A DNA stretch of 64,000 nt from Nitrospira sp. (GTDB lineage: Bacteria; Nitrospirota; Nitrospiria; Nitrospirales; Nitrospiraceae): the NCBI GenBank assembly GCA_024331125.1, contig JANDJI010000004.1:248001-312000 (forward strand), read 5' to 3'. The translations under genes and the position numbers were made by a program. Numbering within the stretch: position 1 is the first letter of the stretch; every line of letters begins with the position of its first letter. The notes below the pieces were generated by a model. It worked only from the letters and a program-made list of their open reading frames with translations, was not told the DNA's origin and made no database searches. Positions 16,630 through 25,174 of the stretch are shown in pieces.

Positions 16630-18015
16630 ATGACGACCCCGCCACTCATGACATTCTCTCCGGCCAATACGTGGCCGCCACGGGGTTCATCCGTGCTGAT
16701 CGGGACCGCCCTGTTGTTGATCGTCGGATGCGTCCCGCGGCTCGATTCTTCTCCTGTGAAGGATCCGCTGCCCTATACCGTCAAATTGGACATCCCTTCT
16801 TCCATCGCGCAACAGACCTTTCGCTACACCGATTCCTGCGGCCAGATGAGAGAGGTCCCGATCGGTCGCCAGATTGAGAAGGCCTTGCGTGAAGAGGCAT
16901 CCCGAACGTTCAAAACGATCGTCTCCGAACCGGACCGAGAGAACGTGACTCATCCTGATCATGTGATGACGTTCGAGGTCCGGGAGTGGTCGTTTCATCT
17001 CGACAAGGACGCCTTGTACGATCGGGCTCCGGCGACCTTGCGAATGAATGCGCTCGTGCGGACCTCCGACGCCCAAGGCGCCGTCTTGCGGGAAACGGAA
17101 TTCAGAGTGGACCGGCGAGAGCGCCTGCGGTTGGAGCAGGTCGGCAGAAATTGCGACTATGTCATCTCCCCCTTCATCCGCGATACGGCCGAGGAGTTGG
17201 CCGCAAAAGTCTTTCTGGACGCCAGACTTGCGTTCGGGGAGCAACCGTCCTCGCCTTCCGCCTCTCAGGAATCGGCCTCGCATCCCTCCGCTTTCTCGGC
17301 GACGGGCGAATCGCCTCCTTCGACGACGCCTTCCGCCTCGTCCGCGCTTCGCTTCAAAGCCCTGCTGCTCGATGAAAACGGCGACTTGATTCTGGAAAGC
17401 GGCGAGCACGTGCGGGTCCGAGTTGATGTGGTCAATACCGGCACGATTCCGGTTCAGGACGTCTCGGTTTCCCTCACGGGCACGCCCGCGGTGCTCGATC
17501 TCTTCCCCGCGACGACCTTGACGCTTCCTCCGTTACAACCGGCCCAGACGAAATCGTTGGAGTTCATGGCGACCTTGCCTCCGACCCTCCAACCGCTCCA
17601 AGCCGAAATCCATGTTTCCCTGACTCAGTCGGGGAAACCAATCGCGCCTCCTCAAACGCTCTCGCTGACGATTCAGCCGGCCGGCACCGGCCTAGACGAC
17701 GTGGATCGGATTCCCGCTCCTCGATCCGCTTTTCAGCAACCGGGAACCCACCTGATCGCTATCGGGATCAGTAATTATCCGCCCTCTCAGACTAAGTTGA
17801 GAAAATACGCCTCAATGGATGCGCAGAGAATAGCCGACTATTTTCAGGCGATCGGAGGCGTGCCTGCATCCAACGTGATGCTGCTCCGGGATTCGCAAGC
17901 CCATCGCGCCGCCGTCGACGCTGCATTCACCAAGTGGCTTTCTCAGCGCATAGACAAGAGCGCCGTTGTCATCGTCTATTTTTCCGGTCAGGCGATGGTC
18001 GCTCCAAACGGCTAA
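16630..18015 (+). CDS. Lipoprotein with caspase-like C-terminus, cut short by an in-frame stop
   Basis: The first 461 residues of what reads as a 626-residue protein. A signal peptide ends in the lipobox IVGC, so it should be an envelope lipoprotein. Residues about 40-210 form an alpha/beta domain, then a Ser/Pro-rich linker, a beta-sandwich like CARDB (LRFKALLLDENGDL onwards) and the start of a caspase-like fold (HLIAIGISNYPPS, VVIVYFSG). The catalytic His of caspases, expected in FSGHG, is Gln454 (FSGQA). TAA at 18013 ends the frame in the middle of this domain. The sequence continues in the same frame as a good match to the rest of the fold, so this is a nonsense interruption. ATG 16630 was chosen over an upstream TTG. 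Confidence 0.7.
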   Translation: MTTPPLMTFSPANTWPPRGSSVLIGTALLLIVGCVPRLDSSPVKDPLPYTVKLDIPSSIAQQTFRYTDSCGQMREVPIGRQIEKALREEASRTFKTIVSEPDRENVTHPDHVMTFEVREWSFHLDKDALYDRAPATLRMNALVRTSDAQGAVLRETEFRVDRRERLRLEQVGRNCDYVISPFIRDTAEELAAKVFLDARLAFGEQPSSPSASQESASHPSAFSATGESPPSTTPSASSALRFKALLLDENGDLILESGEHVRVRVDVVNTGTIPVQDVSVSLTGTPAVLDLFPATTLTLPPLQPAQTKSLEFMATLPPTLQPLQAEIHVSLTQSGKPIAPPQTLSLTIQPAGTGLDDVDRIPAPRSAFQQPGTHLIAIGISNYPPSQTKLRKYASMDAQRIADYFQAIGGVPASNVMLLRDSQAHRAAVDAAFTKWLSQRIDKSAVVIVYFSGQAMVAPNG

Positions 18016-18510
18016 GTATTGCTGGCTTTATCCGATGCAAGTCGTGCGGCGGACGCGCGCCTCTATCCGCTTCGGCATATCGCCTCAACCATCGCCGAAC
18101 TCAACGTCCAACAGACCCTCTTCATCTTTGACGGCTCGGTGTCCAAATTGTGCGGCCAGTCCGATACGCAAACCGCCATCCCCCGTTGGGATCTCAATGG
18201 GGAAACCATGATCCAAATGATCGGCGGCGAATCCTTCAAGACCGGCTTGGAAGATGACGCTCACCGCCATGGGCTGTTCACCTATTACTTTCTACGCGGG
18301 CTTCGCGGAGAAGCCGACACCAATCAAAACGGTTTCGTCACGCTCGGAGAACTTGCCGGCTACGTACGCCAAAAAGTGACGTGGGCGGCCAAGTCCCGGT
18401 TTAATGCAGAGCAGCGCCCGATGATTTTTCCGACGTTTGAGCCCAGCGACACAGTCGGCTCTCTTGCCTTGTCCGCCCCTGCCGCACTCGCATCCACACA
18501 CCACCCCTAG
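18016..18510 (+). pseudogene. C-terminal remainder of the caspase-like protein beyond the stop
   Basis: Same reading frame as the preceding gene, directly after TAA 18013-18015. It encodes about 164 residues that complete the caspase-like p20/p10 fold: LALSDAS, the strand LFIFDGS, HGLFTYYFLRGL and an EF-hand-like segment DTNQNGFVTLGEL. The catalytic cysteine expected in the LDAC-type motif is Ser503 (FDGS), so with Gln454 both catalytic positions are lost. No ribosome-binding site or ATG starts this part; the only early start codon is a TTG at 18019. It is either the dead tail of a pseudogene or the second half of a protein needing stop-codon read-through. A sequencing error is also possible. 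Confidence 0.65.
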
Positions 18511-18661
18511 CCCGTTCATTTTCCCTCTCAACTCACCTCTGGACCATCGGTTTATCAATGGCTTCCAATTTCCCGGACAGAAAATTATTTTTCGTGAATG
18601 AGGCGATTGAATTTTTTTTCAAAGCGGTGTAGTCTGCGCCGGATTTTTCGAGGAGTGAGTT

Positions 18662-18868
18662 ATGACAAAAGTGACCGAACAAATCATTATCGAAAAGTTG
18701 CGGGAGCTGTCTCAGGAGCGGCAGGCCGAGGTGGCCGACTTCATTGACTTTTTAGTTCATCGGGAAACGGGGAGAGGCTCGCTGACGCAGGAAGCGGAAC
18801 ATCTCGCGCAAACGGCCTTCACCACGCTCTGGGACAATCCGGCCGACGCCGAGTACAATCGGCAATAA
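18662..18868 (+). CDS. Small antitoxin-like protein (DUF2281/VapB type), orphan
   Basis: A 68-residue acidic protein: an N-terminal helix (TEQIIIEKLRELSQE), then QAEVADFIDFLVH, and a C-terminal TLWDNPADAEYN. This pattern is common in small antitoxins of VapBC or RelBE type systems, in the DUF2281-like group. GAGGAGTGAGTT precedes the ATG. An antitoxin would normally be followed directly by a toxin gene, but no open frame of that kind follows; the next 400 bases are empty. It may be a solitary antitoxin or the remains of a pair. Confidence 0.65.
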   Translation: MTKVTEQIIIEKLRELSQERQAEVADFIDFLVHRETGRGSLTQEAEHLAQTAFTTLWDNPADAEYNRQ

Positions 18869-19275
18869 CACAGTCCGGCGTCTTCTCTTTATTCTCCCGT
18901 CGCAATAGAGACGTGATCGCGAGTTTGGCGCCGCCGTCGAACACGGCATCCGGACTTTCCGTTGAAATCCCACCCCATTCTCAACCTTGATAGATTGGTC
19001 CCTGTGGACAGGCGTCAAATTGTTCCCATCGGGATCCTCTAATCGGCTTACCGCCACACGTTCCCATCAGCCGTCGAGGATCGCCCGGCGGCCCGCTTGA
19101 CTTCGGTCCGACCGGTACGCAATGTTATTGCACAGTCCCGGAGGTGCCATATGAAACCGGGGTAGGTGTCTTTTCCTTTCGTTCCGCTGCCGTCTGCTTC
19201 TCTGCCATCGCCCCAGCCAAGGTGCATATCTCGATCGCACACTCCCGTTTTTTACTTTCACAAGGAGGTCGCGCC
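18869..19275. other. Intergenic stretch of about 400 bases
   Basis: No convincing gene is seen on either strand. The part after 18868 is where a toxin partner would be expected, but all frames close quickly. The right end holds the ribosome-binding site (AAGGAGG, 19262-19268) of the next gene. A weak TTGACT about 180 bases before that gene is the only promoter-like element I noticed. Confidence 0.5.
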
Positions 19276-19641
19276 ATGAAACTCTCGCTCATTGCGTGTT
19301 TTGTCGCGGCCGGGTGGCTCGTCGGTTCCCTCCTGGCACTTGCCAATCCGGCGATGCTTCCCAAACACCCGGGCTACCCCATGGGAAAGGCCGTAGATCC
19401 GGTCAACGGGCAATTACTGGCGAACGATCCCGGTCAAAAGAATGCGACGGTACAGGAGGCCCTCGTTGACTCTGCTCGCGTCAACGAGAGTCACAGCAAG
19501 CAAAACCTTCTGATGAACGAAGAGAACCGACGGATCATCGAAAAGCCCGGCGCCGGTCTCCTCCCCAAGGTCGAGGGACCGCACATTAAGATCGAACCGC
19601 CGGTGAAGGAGGGAACGAGAGTGACCGCCTCGCCGCAGTAA
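19276..19641 (+). CDS. Small secreted protein of unknown function
   Basis: Protein of 121 residues with a clear cleavable signal peptide (MKLSLIACFVAAGWLVGSLLALA, cleavage likely after LALA). The mature part is short, polar and without cysteines. It contains KHPGYPMGKAVDPVNGQLLA, which suggests a structured N-terminal segment. AAGGAGG lies 7 bases before the ATG. A GC-rich hairpin follows 31 bases after the stop and is shared with the convergent cytochrome gene. I do not recognise the family. Probable location is the periplasm. Confidence 0.75.
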   Translation: MKLSLIACFVAAGWLVGSLLALANPAMLPKHPGYPMGKAVDPVNGQLLANDPGQKNATVQEALVDSARVNESHSKQNLLMNEENRRIIEKPGAGLLPKVEGPHIKIEPPVKEGTRVTASPQ

Positions 19642-19671
19642 GTGCTTTTTCTTGTCGAGCCGACAAACAAA

Positions 19672-19701
19672 GGCGGGCGGGAAGTAACCTTCCCGCCCGC
19701 C
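19672..19701. terminator. Bidirectional hairpin terminator between convergent genes
   Basis: A 13-bp perfect stem (GGCGGGCGGGAAG) with a TAAC loop between the small secreted gene and the cytochrome gene. Read on the minus strand it is followed by TTTGTTTG, which favours the cytochrome transcript. Confidence 0.75.
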
Positions 19702-19757
19702 GCGTTGACCTACTAGAATTGGACGCCTATCCAATGGATGCCGATAGCGCCCAGCGA

Positions 19758-20204
19758 TCATTCACCCTTACAGAAGCTTCGCTCGTAGTTGATGATATGC
19801 CACGCTTCTTCATCGTTGATAGCGGCCGGAATCAAAGAGACCATCCCGGTGCCGGGGCTGCCGTTTTTAATGACCCAGAAGAGTTCGCCATCTTTCCGTT
19901 TCTTGTGGAATTTGCAGTTGGTAAAGTCACGCGGGCTCGGATTCAACATCGCGCCGGCGGGGCCGTCACCCTTTCCTGTTTTCCCATGACAGTTGAAACA
20001 GGTGCCCTTCCCTTCATACAGAGCCTTTCCCTTGGCAATACTGTCCGCCGTAGGCTCTATCGGATTCTTCATGGCTTTTGCATCCGCAAGTTGATCGGCC
20101 GGAACACGGGGCTTCGTGGGATCTCGTTCTTCCGCCCCAACCAGAGAAGCCGACAACAGCACCAGTGCTGCGCTGACCCCCAAAAACTTAGACAGATACC
20201 CCAT
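19758..20204 (-). CDS. Periplasmic monoheme cytochrome c
   Basis: A 148-residue class I cytochrome c. A signal peptide (residues 1-24, ending LVGA) is followed by one heme motif CFNCH (C69-H73). Met121 in GTGMVSLIPA is the likely sixth ligand, and the C-terminus is EEAWHIINYERSF. It should be a soluble electron carrier in the periplasm. AAGGAGG precedes the ATG at 20204 by 7 bases. A strong sigma70-type promoter lies about 100 bases upstream, so it is a single-gene transcript ending at the hairpin near 19690. Confidence 0.92.
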   Translation of the reverse strand: MGYLSKFLGVSAALVLLSASLVGAEERDPTKPRVPADQLADAKAMKNPIEPTADSIAKGKALYEGKGTCFNCHGKTGKGDGPAGAMLNPSPRDFTNCKFHKKRKDGELFWVIKNGSPGTGMVSLIPAAINDEEAWHIINYERSFCKGE

Positions 20205-20578
20205 CACACATCCTCCTTTGTATTGAACTGACCGTGCAGTGATTCCGCAATAAGCGGCAGGTTGAAATGCCATAGGACGCATGCAAAAGCCGTCAAAACG
20301 ATCGGACTATACCAACCCCCTTAAATTCCTGTCAAGAAACGACCATTTCATCGGCTCATGCTGTCAAACAACCACTCTCGCTTCGCCACCTCTTGCTCCG
20401 TCACCGCGCTATTTTTTCCGTTGAAGACACCGAGGCGTGAAAATTTTCCTCACGGCTGCAAACCCGTCACGGACACACAAAACAACCTCCGTCTGAAGAC
20501 ACATGGTCTCTATGGAATAAATGCCCGTGGAGAGACCGGCAAGGTGACGCGCGTGACATCATTCCCTTGGCACCGGCG
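20205..20578. other. Intergenic stretch holding the cytochrome promoter
   Basis: About 370 bases between rodZ and the cytochrome gene. It contains the cytochrome promoter near 20306-20335. The rest (20340-20578) shows no supported gene and no clear terminator for the long tol-rodZ run. Confidence 0.5.
20306..20335 (-). promoter_or_regulatory. Promoter of the monoheme cytochrome gene
   Basis: Minus strand: perfect TTGACA, 18-base spacer, TATAGT (5/6). The predicted transcript starts near 20298, about 95 bases before the ATG. Confidence 0.75.
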
Positions 20579-21514
20579 TTATCGCTTCAAAACAATATCG
20601 CGCGCGACTTTGCCGCTTGGGCCGAACGGTTTTTGAGGTTTCCCGTTCAATTCCGCCTTGACTCCGCCGGCGTTGCCGAGCGTGAGGACGAACTGGTTCT
20701 GACCTTTCCACTGTGCCTTTTCACCTGGTCTTAACAACGACTCCTGCGGGCTGCCATTGTCGACTTGCACGACAACCCAGCTTAATTCAGTGGCCTCCAG
20801 ATCCAGCACCAATTGGTCGTCTCCAGAAATTCCGCCCCTGTCAAAAGCAATCCCGCCCAACGGCCCGTCCACACCGGGCGACACGGTATAAGCCGTCTGT
20901 GATTCCGCTCTTGACGCCGCAATGGGCGGAGGAGTCGGTTCAAGATGGCGAGTGCCATCCCCCGACGTCAGGGACTGCTGCGTCGTCGTTTTGTCATGTT
21001 GTTTGAGGGGTTCACCGGAAAATTCCGGCTCCCCGCCGTCCCGCTGGGACGTCGCAGCGAGTTCATCTTTCACGCCCCCCACACTGTTTTGCGCGGTAAG
21101 AACCTGGTCCGAATCCGCATGTCGGAGCATGGACGATTGTTCTCGACTCAACAAAACGATCAAGACAACCACGGCGATTCCGATCGCCACTCCCACCGCT
21201 TTTCGATTCGCCCGACGCTTTCGCTCCTCTTCCATCTGACGGAGCTTGAGCCGTTCCCGTTCGTCCTGCTTTTCGTAAAACGTGCCGGCCGACTTGGTGA
21301 ACCGCTGAATCGCGTCTTCCTCGTCCAAGCCGAGCGAGCGAGCATAGGAACGGACGAACCCTTTGGCGAACACTTGGTCAGGAAGCTTGGAAAAATTGCC
21401 TTCCTCAAGCGCCCGGACGAAGTCGGCTCGGATTCTGGTCTTGGATGACACCTCGTCGACAGTCAGCCCCTTCGCTTCTCGTACCTGTCTGAAAAATTCG
21501 CCGACCGACTCCAT
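20579..21514 (-). CDS. rodZ: RodZ-like cytoskeletal helix-turn-helix membrane protein
   Basis: Protein of 311 residues with the RodZ layout. An N-terminal Xre-type helix-turn-helix (residues 1-65, FFRQVREAKGLTVDEVSSKT) is followed by a basic juxtamembrane stretch, one membrane helix (about 105-122), a Ser/Thr-rich periplasmic linker, and a C-terminal DUF4115 beta domain (LVLDLEATELSWVVVQVDNG). RodZ links MreB to the cell-wall elongation machinery. It starts 11 bases after the TPR lipoprotein gene and is the last gene of the long minus-strand run. Confidence 0.88.
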   Translation of the reverse strand: MESVGEFFRQVREAKGLTVDEVSSKTRIRADFVRALEEGNFSKLPDQVFAKGFVRSYARSLGLDEEDAIQRFTKSAGTFYEKQDERERLKLRQMEEERKRRANRKAVGVAIGIAVVVLIVLLSREQSSMLRHADSDQVLTAQNSVGGVKDELAATSQRDGGEPEFSGEPLKQHDKTTTQQSLTSGDGTRHLEPTPPPIAASRAESQTAYTVSPGVDGPLGGIAFDRGGISGDDQLVLDLEATELSWVVVQVDNGSPQESLLRPGEKAQWKGQNQFVLTLGNAGGVKAELNGKPQKPFGPSGKVARDIVLKR

Positions 21515-21525
21515 AATGTCCTCTG

Positions 21526-22230
21526 CTACTTCAATTGAGCCGACAGTTCAGCGGCAGCCGTCGCGTATTCTCCGTTCTGATCCAACAGCTCCACTTTTTT
21601 CAGTGCCTCTCGTGCCTTGGCCGAATACCCCGACTTCAAATACAGCCGTCCCAATTCCAATTGAGTCATTGCCGGTGGAATGCTCGGAGGACTGGTGGAC
21701 GACGCATCTTCAAACGCCTCGATCGACGCCTGAAGGTCGCCCTTTTGCTCCAGAGCCCTCCCTAAATGAAACCAGGCCAAATCGGGAGTTGCATAGAGCG
21801 GATTCGCCAAGGCCCGCCTGTAGGATTTAATTGCGTCATCCCAACGACCCTGGCTCGCCAGAATCTGCCCCAGGTAGGTGTGGGCTTCCGAAAAATCCTC
21901 GTCGATCTTGATCGCTGCGCGGAATTCTTCCTCCGCCTTCGCCAGTTTCCCCTGCATCGCGTACACGTGTCCCAACGCATACCGCGCCTCTTTATTGTTG
22001 GGATTCAACTGGACCGCTTTCTGAAACGACACGAACGCCCGTTGCCGATCGCCCGGAAGACTGGCCACTCCCTCTTGATAATACCCTTGCGATTTCCTGA
22101 TCGTCTCCTCGCTCGTGGCGCAGCCGGCCGGCAGGATCAACGATGCCGCGCAAACCAATAAACAGCCGAACTCCACCGCGCGCGCGGCGACCTCCTGACT
22201 TCGTCGTCTCGTTTCCGTCGCTTTCCTCAC
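21526..22230 (-). CDS. TPR-repeat lipoprotein (PilF-like)
   Basis: Protein of 234 residues. The signal peptide ends in the lipobox PAGC, followed by about four tetratricopeptide repeats (for example AFVSFQKAVQLNPNNKEARYAL). The layout resembles PilF/PilW outer-membrane lipoproteins that help pilotin secretins, but no other pilus gene is present, so a general scaffold role is as likely. Its ATG overlaps the PfkB stop by 4 bases (ATGA), which implies translational coupling. Confidence 0.85.
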   Translation of the reverse strand: MRKATETRRRSQEVAARAVEFGCLLVCAASLILPAGCATSEETIRKSQGYYQEGVASLPGDRQRAFVSFQKAVQLNPNNKEARYALGHVYAMQGKLAKAEEEFRAAIKIDEDFSEAHTYLGQILASQGRWDDAIKSYRRALANPLYATPDLAWFHLGRALEQKGDLQASIEAFEDASSTSPPSIPPAMTQLELGRLYLKSGYSAKAREALKKVELLDQNGEYATAAAELSAQLK

Positions 22231-23141
22231 GGAATGTCCTCGAAATGAGTCAATCGCTTGAACTCACGGAATCGTTCCTGCACTTCTTTGTAATCCAGGA
22301 TGCGCAATCGGTCAAGACTAAAGGATTCCACCGTAAACGACGCCATGACGCTGCCGAAGATGATCGCCTGTTTCATCGCTTCCTCGGACCGATTCCCGGT
22401 CGCCGCCAAGTAGCCCAGGAAACCGCCGGCAAACGTGTCGCCGGCCCCCGTCGGATCGCGCACGTCTTCAAGGGGGAACGCGGGGGCGCCGAACACCTGT
22501 TTCTCATTGAACATCAGCACTCCGTACTCGCCCCGCTTGATGATCAAGTATTTGGGACCTCGCGAGAGCACCAGTTTCGCCACCTTGACCAGGTTGGAAT
22601 CCTCGCCCAGGGCCCGCGCCTCGCCGTCGTTGATGATCAGCACATCCACCCGTTCGAGCACGTTCCACAGCGCCGCCCGCTTGCGGGCGATCCAGAAATT
22701 CATCGTGTCGCAGGCGACCAATCCGGGACGATTCACTTTTTGGAGCACGTCCAGTTGCAGCTCCGGATCGATATTCCCAAGAAACAAGACTTCGGGCGAT
22801 CGATGCGTGTCGGGAATGACGGGACGAAACGTCTCAAAAACGTTGAGATGCGTCTCCAACGTATGCGCTTCGTTCAACTGGTGCGTGTACTCGCCCTTCC
22901 AGCGGAATGTCGCGCCAGGACGCCGTTCAAGACCCGTCAGATCGATCCCGCGACTCTTCAAGAACGCCACGTGTTGCAGGGGAAAGTCTTCTCCGACGAC
23001 GGCAATCAGCGCGACGGACGTAAAGAAACTCGCCGACGTCGAGAAGTACGTCGCCGACCCGCCGAGGACCTCGGTTTTTTCACCGAACGGCGTTTTGACC
23101 GTATCGAGAGCGACCGATCCGACTACCAACAATTTTCCCAT
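22227..23141 (-). CDS. PfkB-family carbohydrate/nucleoside kinase
   Basis: Ribokinase-fold sugar kinase of 304 residues: GGSATYFSTSASFF near the N-terminus, the Asn/Asp-containing CDTMNFW, and the C-terminal PfkB signature DPTGAGDTFAGG with the catalytic Asp. The substrate is not defined by motifs. Its position directly after mtnP (15-base gap) suggests methylthioadenosine or nucleoside salvage, for example an adenosine- or ribose-type kinase. Cytoplasmic. Confidence 0.87.
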   Translation of the reverse strand: MGKLLVVGSVALDTVKTPFGEKTEVLGGSATYFSTSASFFTSVALIAVVGEDFPLQHVAFLKSRGIDLTGLERRPGATFRWKGEYTHQLNEAHTLETHLNVFETFRPVIPDTHRSPEVLFLGNIDPELQLDVLQKVNRPGLVACDTMNFWIARKRAALWNVLERVDVLIINDGEARALGEDSNLVKVAKLVLSRGPKYLIIKRGEYGVLMFNEKQVFGAPAFPLEDVRDPTGAGDTFAGGFLGYLAATGNRSEEAMKQAIIFGSVMASFTVESFSLDRLRILDYKEVQERFREFKRLTHFEDIP

Positions 23142-23156
23142 CCGTCATGCTCCTTG

Positions 23157-24047
23157 TTATTGCGACCAGACGCGGCGCGTCAGCAACGCAAGTTTGCCCT
23201 TGACGGCGGCCGGGACGCCCTTGCGGACCGTGACAATCGCATGATCCAAGGCCCGCTGACAGGCACAGCCCCCCGCCATCGCCACGGCGGGAATCGCTTC
23301 CCGCAGAATCCGCTTCGCCGACTCCACGTTGCGATGCAGCGTGGCCAAGATCGCCTCGACCGTCACGTCCTCTTCCGTCTCGTGCCAACAGTCGTAATCC
23401 GTCACCAAAGCCATCGTCGCGTAGCATAATTCGGCTTCGCGCGCCAATTTTGCCTCCGGCATATTGGTCATCCCGATCACGTCGACACCCCACCGTCGAT
23501 ACAGCATCGACTCGCCTTTCGTCGAGAACTGCGGCCCCTCGATACAGACGTAGGTGCCCCCCGAATGAACGGTCGCTCCCACCCGCCGACTGGACGAGGC
23601 CAGCGTCTCAGACAGATCGGCGCACACAGGCTCGCCGAACGCCACGTGCGCCACCACTCCGCCCTCGAAGAACGTGGACGCGCGCCGTTTCGTCAGGTCG
23701 AGAAACTGATCGGGAATCACCACGTCCTCCGGCTTGATCGATTCCTTCATACTGCCCACCGCGCTGATGGAAATCACGCGGGAGACCCCCAGCGACTTGA
23801 GCGCGTAGATATTCGCCCGATAGTTGATCTCGCTCGGACTCAAGCGGTGGCCGTTTCCGTGTCGAGCCAGAAACGCCACCTGAACCCCGTCGATCAGACC
23901 GACGACTACGGCGCCGGAGGGAGCGCCGAAGGGAGTGCGAATCCGATACTCTCTGGCACCTTTGAGCCCTTCCATCGCATAGAGACCGCTCCCACCGATC
24001 ACGCCCACTGACGCTTCTTGACGTCGCTCTGTCCTACGCGTCTTCAT
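23157..24047 (-). CDS. mtnP: S-methyl-5'-thioadenosine phosphorylase
   Basis: Protein of 296 residues of the purine nucleoside phosphorylase superfamily. It splits methylthioadenosine with phosphate into adenine and methylthioribose-1-phosphate in the methionine salvage pathway. Motifs: GGSGLY (phosphate loop), LARHGNGHRLSPSEINYRAN, EGPQFSTKGES and MTNMPEAKLAREAELCY with the Asn/Met-Glu of the substrate site. The tail CACQRALDHAI is like archaeal and plant-type homologues with extra cysteines. It lies 8 bases after miaA. Confidence 0.92.
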   Translation of the reverse strand: MKTRRTERRQEASVGVIGGSGLYAMEGLKGAREYRIRTPFGAPSGAVVVGLIDGVQVAFLARHGNGHRLSPSEINYRANIYALKSLGVSRVISISAVGSMKESIKPEDVVIPDQFLDLTKRRASTFFEGGVVAHVAFGEPVCADLSETLASSSRRVGATVHSGGTYVCIEGPQFSTKGESMLYRRWGVDVIGMTNMPEAKLAREAELCYATMALVTDYDCWHETEEDVTVEAILATLHRNVESAKRILREAIPAVAMAGGCACQRALDHAIVTVRKGVPAAVKGKLALLTRRVWSQ

Positions 24048-24055
24048 CTCGCTCC

Positions 24056-25066
24056 TTATCCCGTTGTTTGCATCGCATCCGGTTGCGAACCGGCGCCGAG
24101 CGTTTCCAGAAACCGCTCGACAATGGACACCACCCGCCGAGCCGTCCGGTCCGGCGATTCATCGGCCTCGATCGACAGCCACTGAATACCCGGTTCTTTT
24201 CGGAACCATGTGATCTGTCGCTTGGCAAAACGCCTGGTATCTCGTTTGAACAGCCGCACCATGTCGGACTCATCGTAGTCGCCGAACAAATAGGCCGCGA
24301 CGTGTCGATAGCCCAACGCCTTCATCGCCCCCAAGTGCCGTCCGTACCCACGATCGATCAGCGCGCGGGTCTCCTCGACCATTCCGCGCGCCAACTGCCG
24401 ATCGATTCGGGCCTCGATCCTTCGATAGAGATCCTCCCTTTCCCGCTCCAACCCGATCAGAAGCGTAGCAAACGGCGCCTCGTGAAAGCCGTGACGGCCC
24501 TGCCAGACGGACATCGGCCGGCCGGACAATCGATACACCTCCAAGGCTCTGATGATCTTCGCTTCATCACGAGGATGCAGCCGCGCCGCCAGAGCAGGAT
24601 CAATCGCAGCCAATTCCGCATGGAGTCGCTCCCGCCCCTCTTTCTGACCGAGGATCGCAAACTCTTCCCGTAACTCCGGACTGGCCTCCGGAGCCGGACA
24701 GAGGCCCCGCACCAAGGCACGGATGTACAGTCCCGTTCCGCCGACGACGAAGGGCAACCGCCGTGCCCCATGCAGCCGCTCGATCTCCGCGATCGCGGCC
24801 CTCCGATATCGTCCCGCATTGAAGGTTTCATCGGGGTCGGCCAAATCAATGAGTCGATGCGACACGCCTTGCCGTTCCTGGATCGACGGCTTGTCCGTGC
24901 CGATGTCCATTCCTCGGTAGACCTGCCGGGAATCGGCCGCCAGTACGTCGGTTGAAAAATGTTTCGCCACCTGCACGGCGATCCGGCTCTTGCCCACCGC
25001 CGTCGGTCCCAACAACACGACCAACGGTCGTCGTTGACACACCGTTTCCGAGAGATTCGACGTCAT
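24056..25066 (-). CDS. miaA: tRNA dimethylallyltransferase MiaA
   Basis: Protein of 336 residues that adds dimethylallyl to A37 of tRNAs reading UNN codons. Seen: P-loop GPTAVGKS, DSRQVYRGMDIGTDKP, VGGTGLYIRAL and the C-terminal TRRFAKRQITWFRKE. miaA next to mutL is a common order in bacteria. The start ATG lies 108 bases after the mutL stop. Confidence 0.95.
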   Translation of the reverse strand: MTSNLSETVCQRRPLVVLLGPTAVGKSRIAVQVAKHFSTDVLAADSRQVYRGMDIGTDKPSIQERQGVSHRLIDLADPDETFNAGRYRRAAIAEIERLHGARRLPFVVGGTGLYIRALVRGLCPAPEASPELREEFAILGQKEGRERLHAELAAIDPALAARLHPRDEAKIIRALEVYRLSGRPMSVWQGRHGFHEAPFATLLIGLEREREDLYRRIEARIDRQLARGMVEETRALIDRGYGRHLGAMKALGYRHVAAYLFGDYDESDMVRLFKRDTRRFAKRQITWFRKEPGIQWLSIEADESPDRTARRVVSIVERFLETLGAGSQPDAMQTTG

Positions 25067-25174
25067 TCGCCGTTATGATCGGTTCATCGTTCGCTCACCC
25101 AGGCAAGGCCGAAAGCAAGACGCGGGCGATGCGATTGCCTGCTCTCATTTCGCCCCACACCGCGCCCCTTGCCT

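Noticed and set aside
18752-19057. Minus-strand frame with a DPDGN segment like a glyoxalase end
   Set aside because: Only five residues match and the rest is basic low-complexity, overlapping the antitoxin-like gene; treated as chance.
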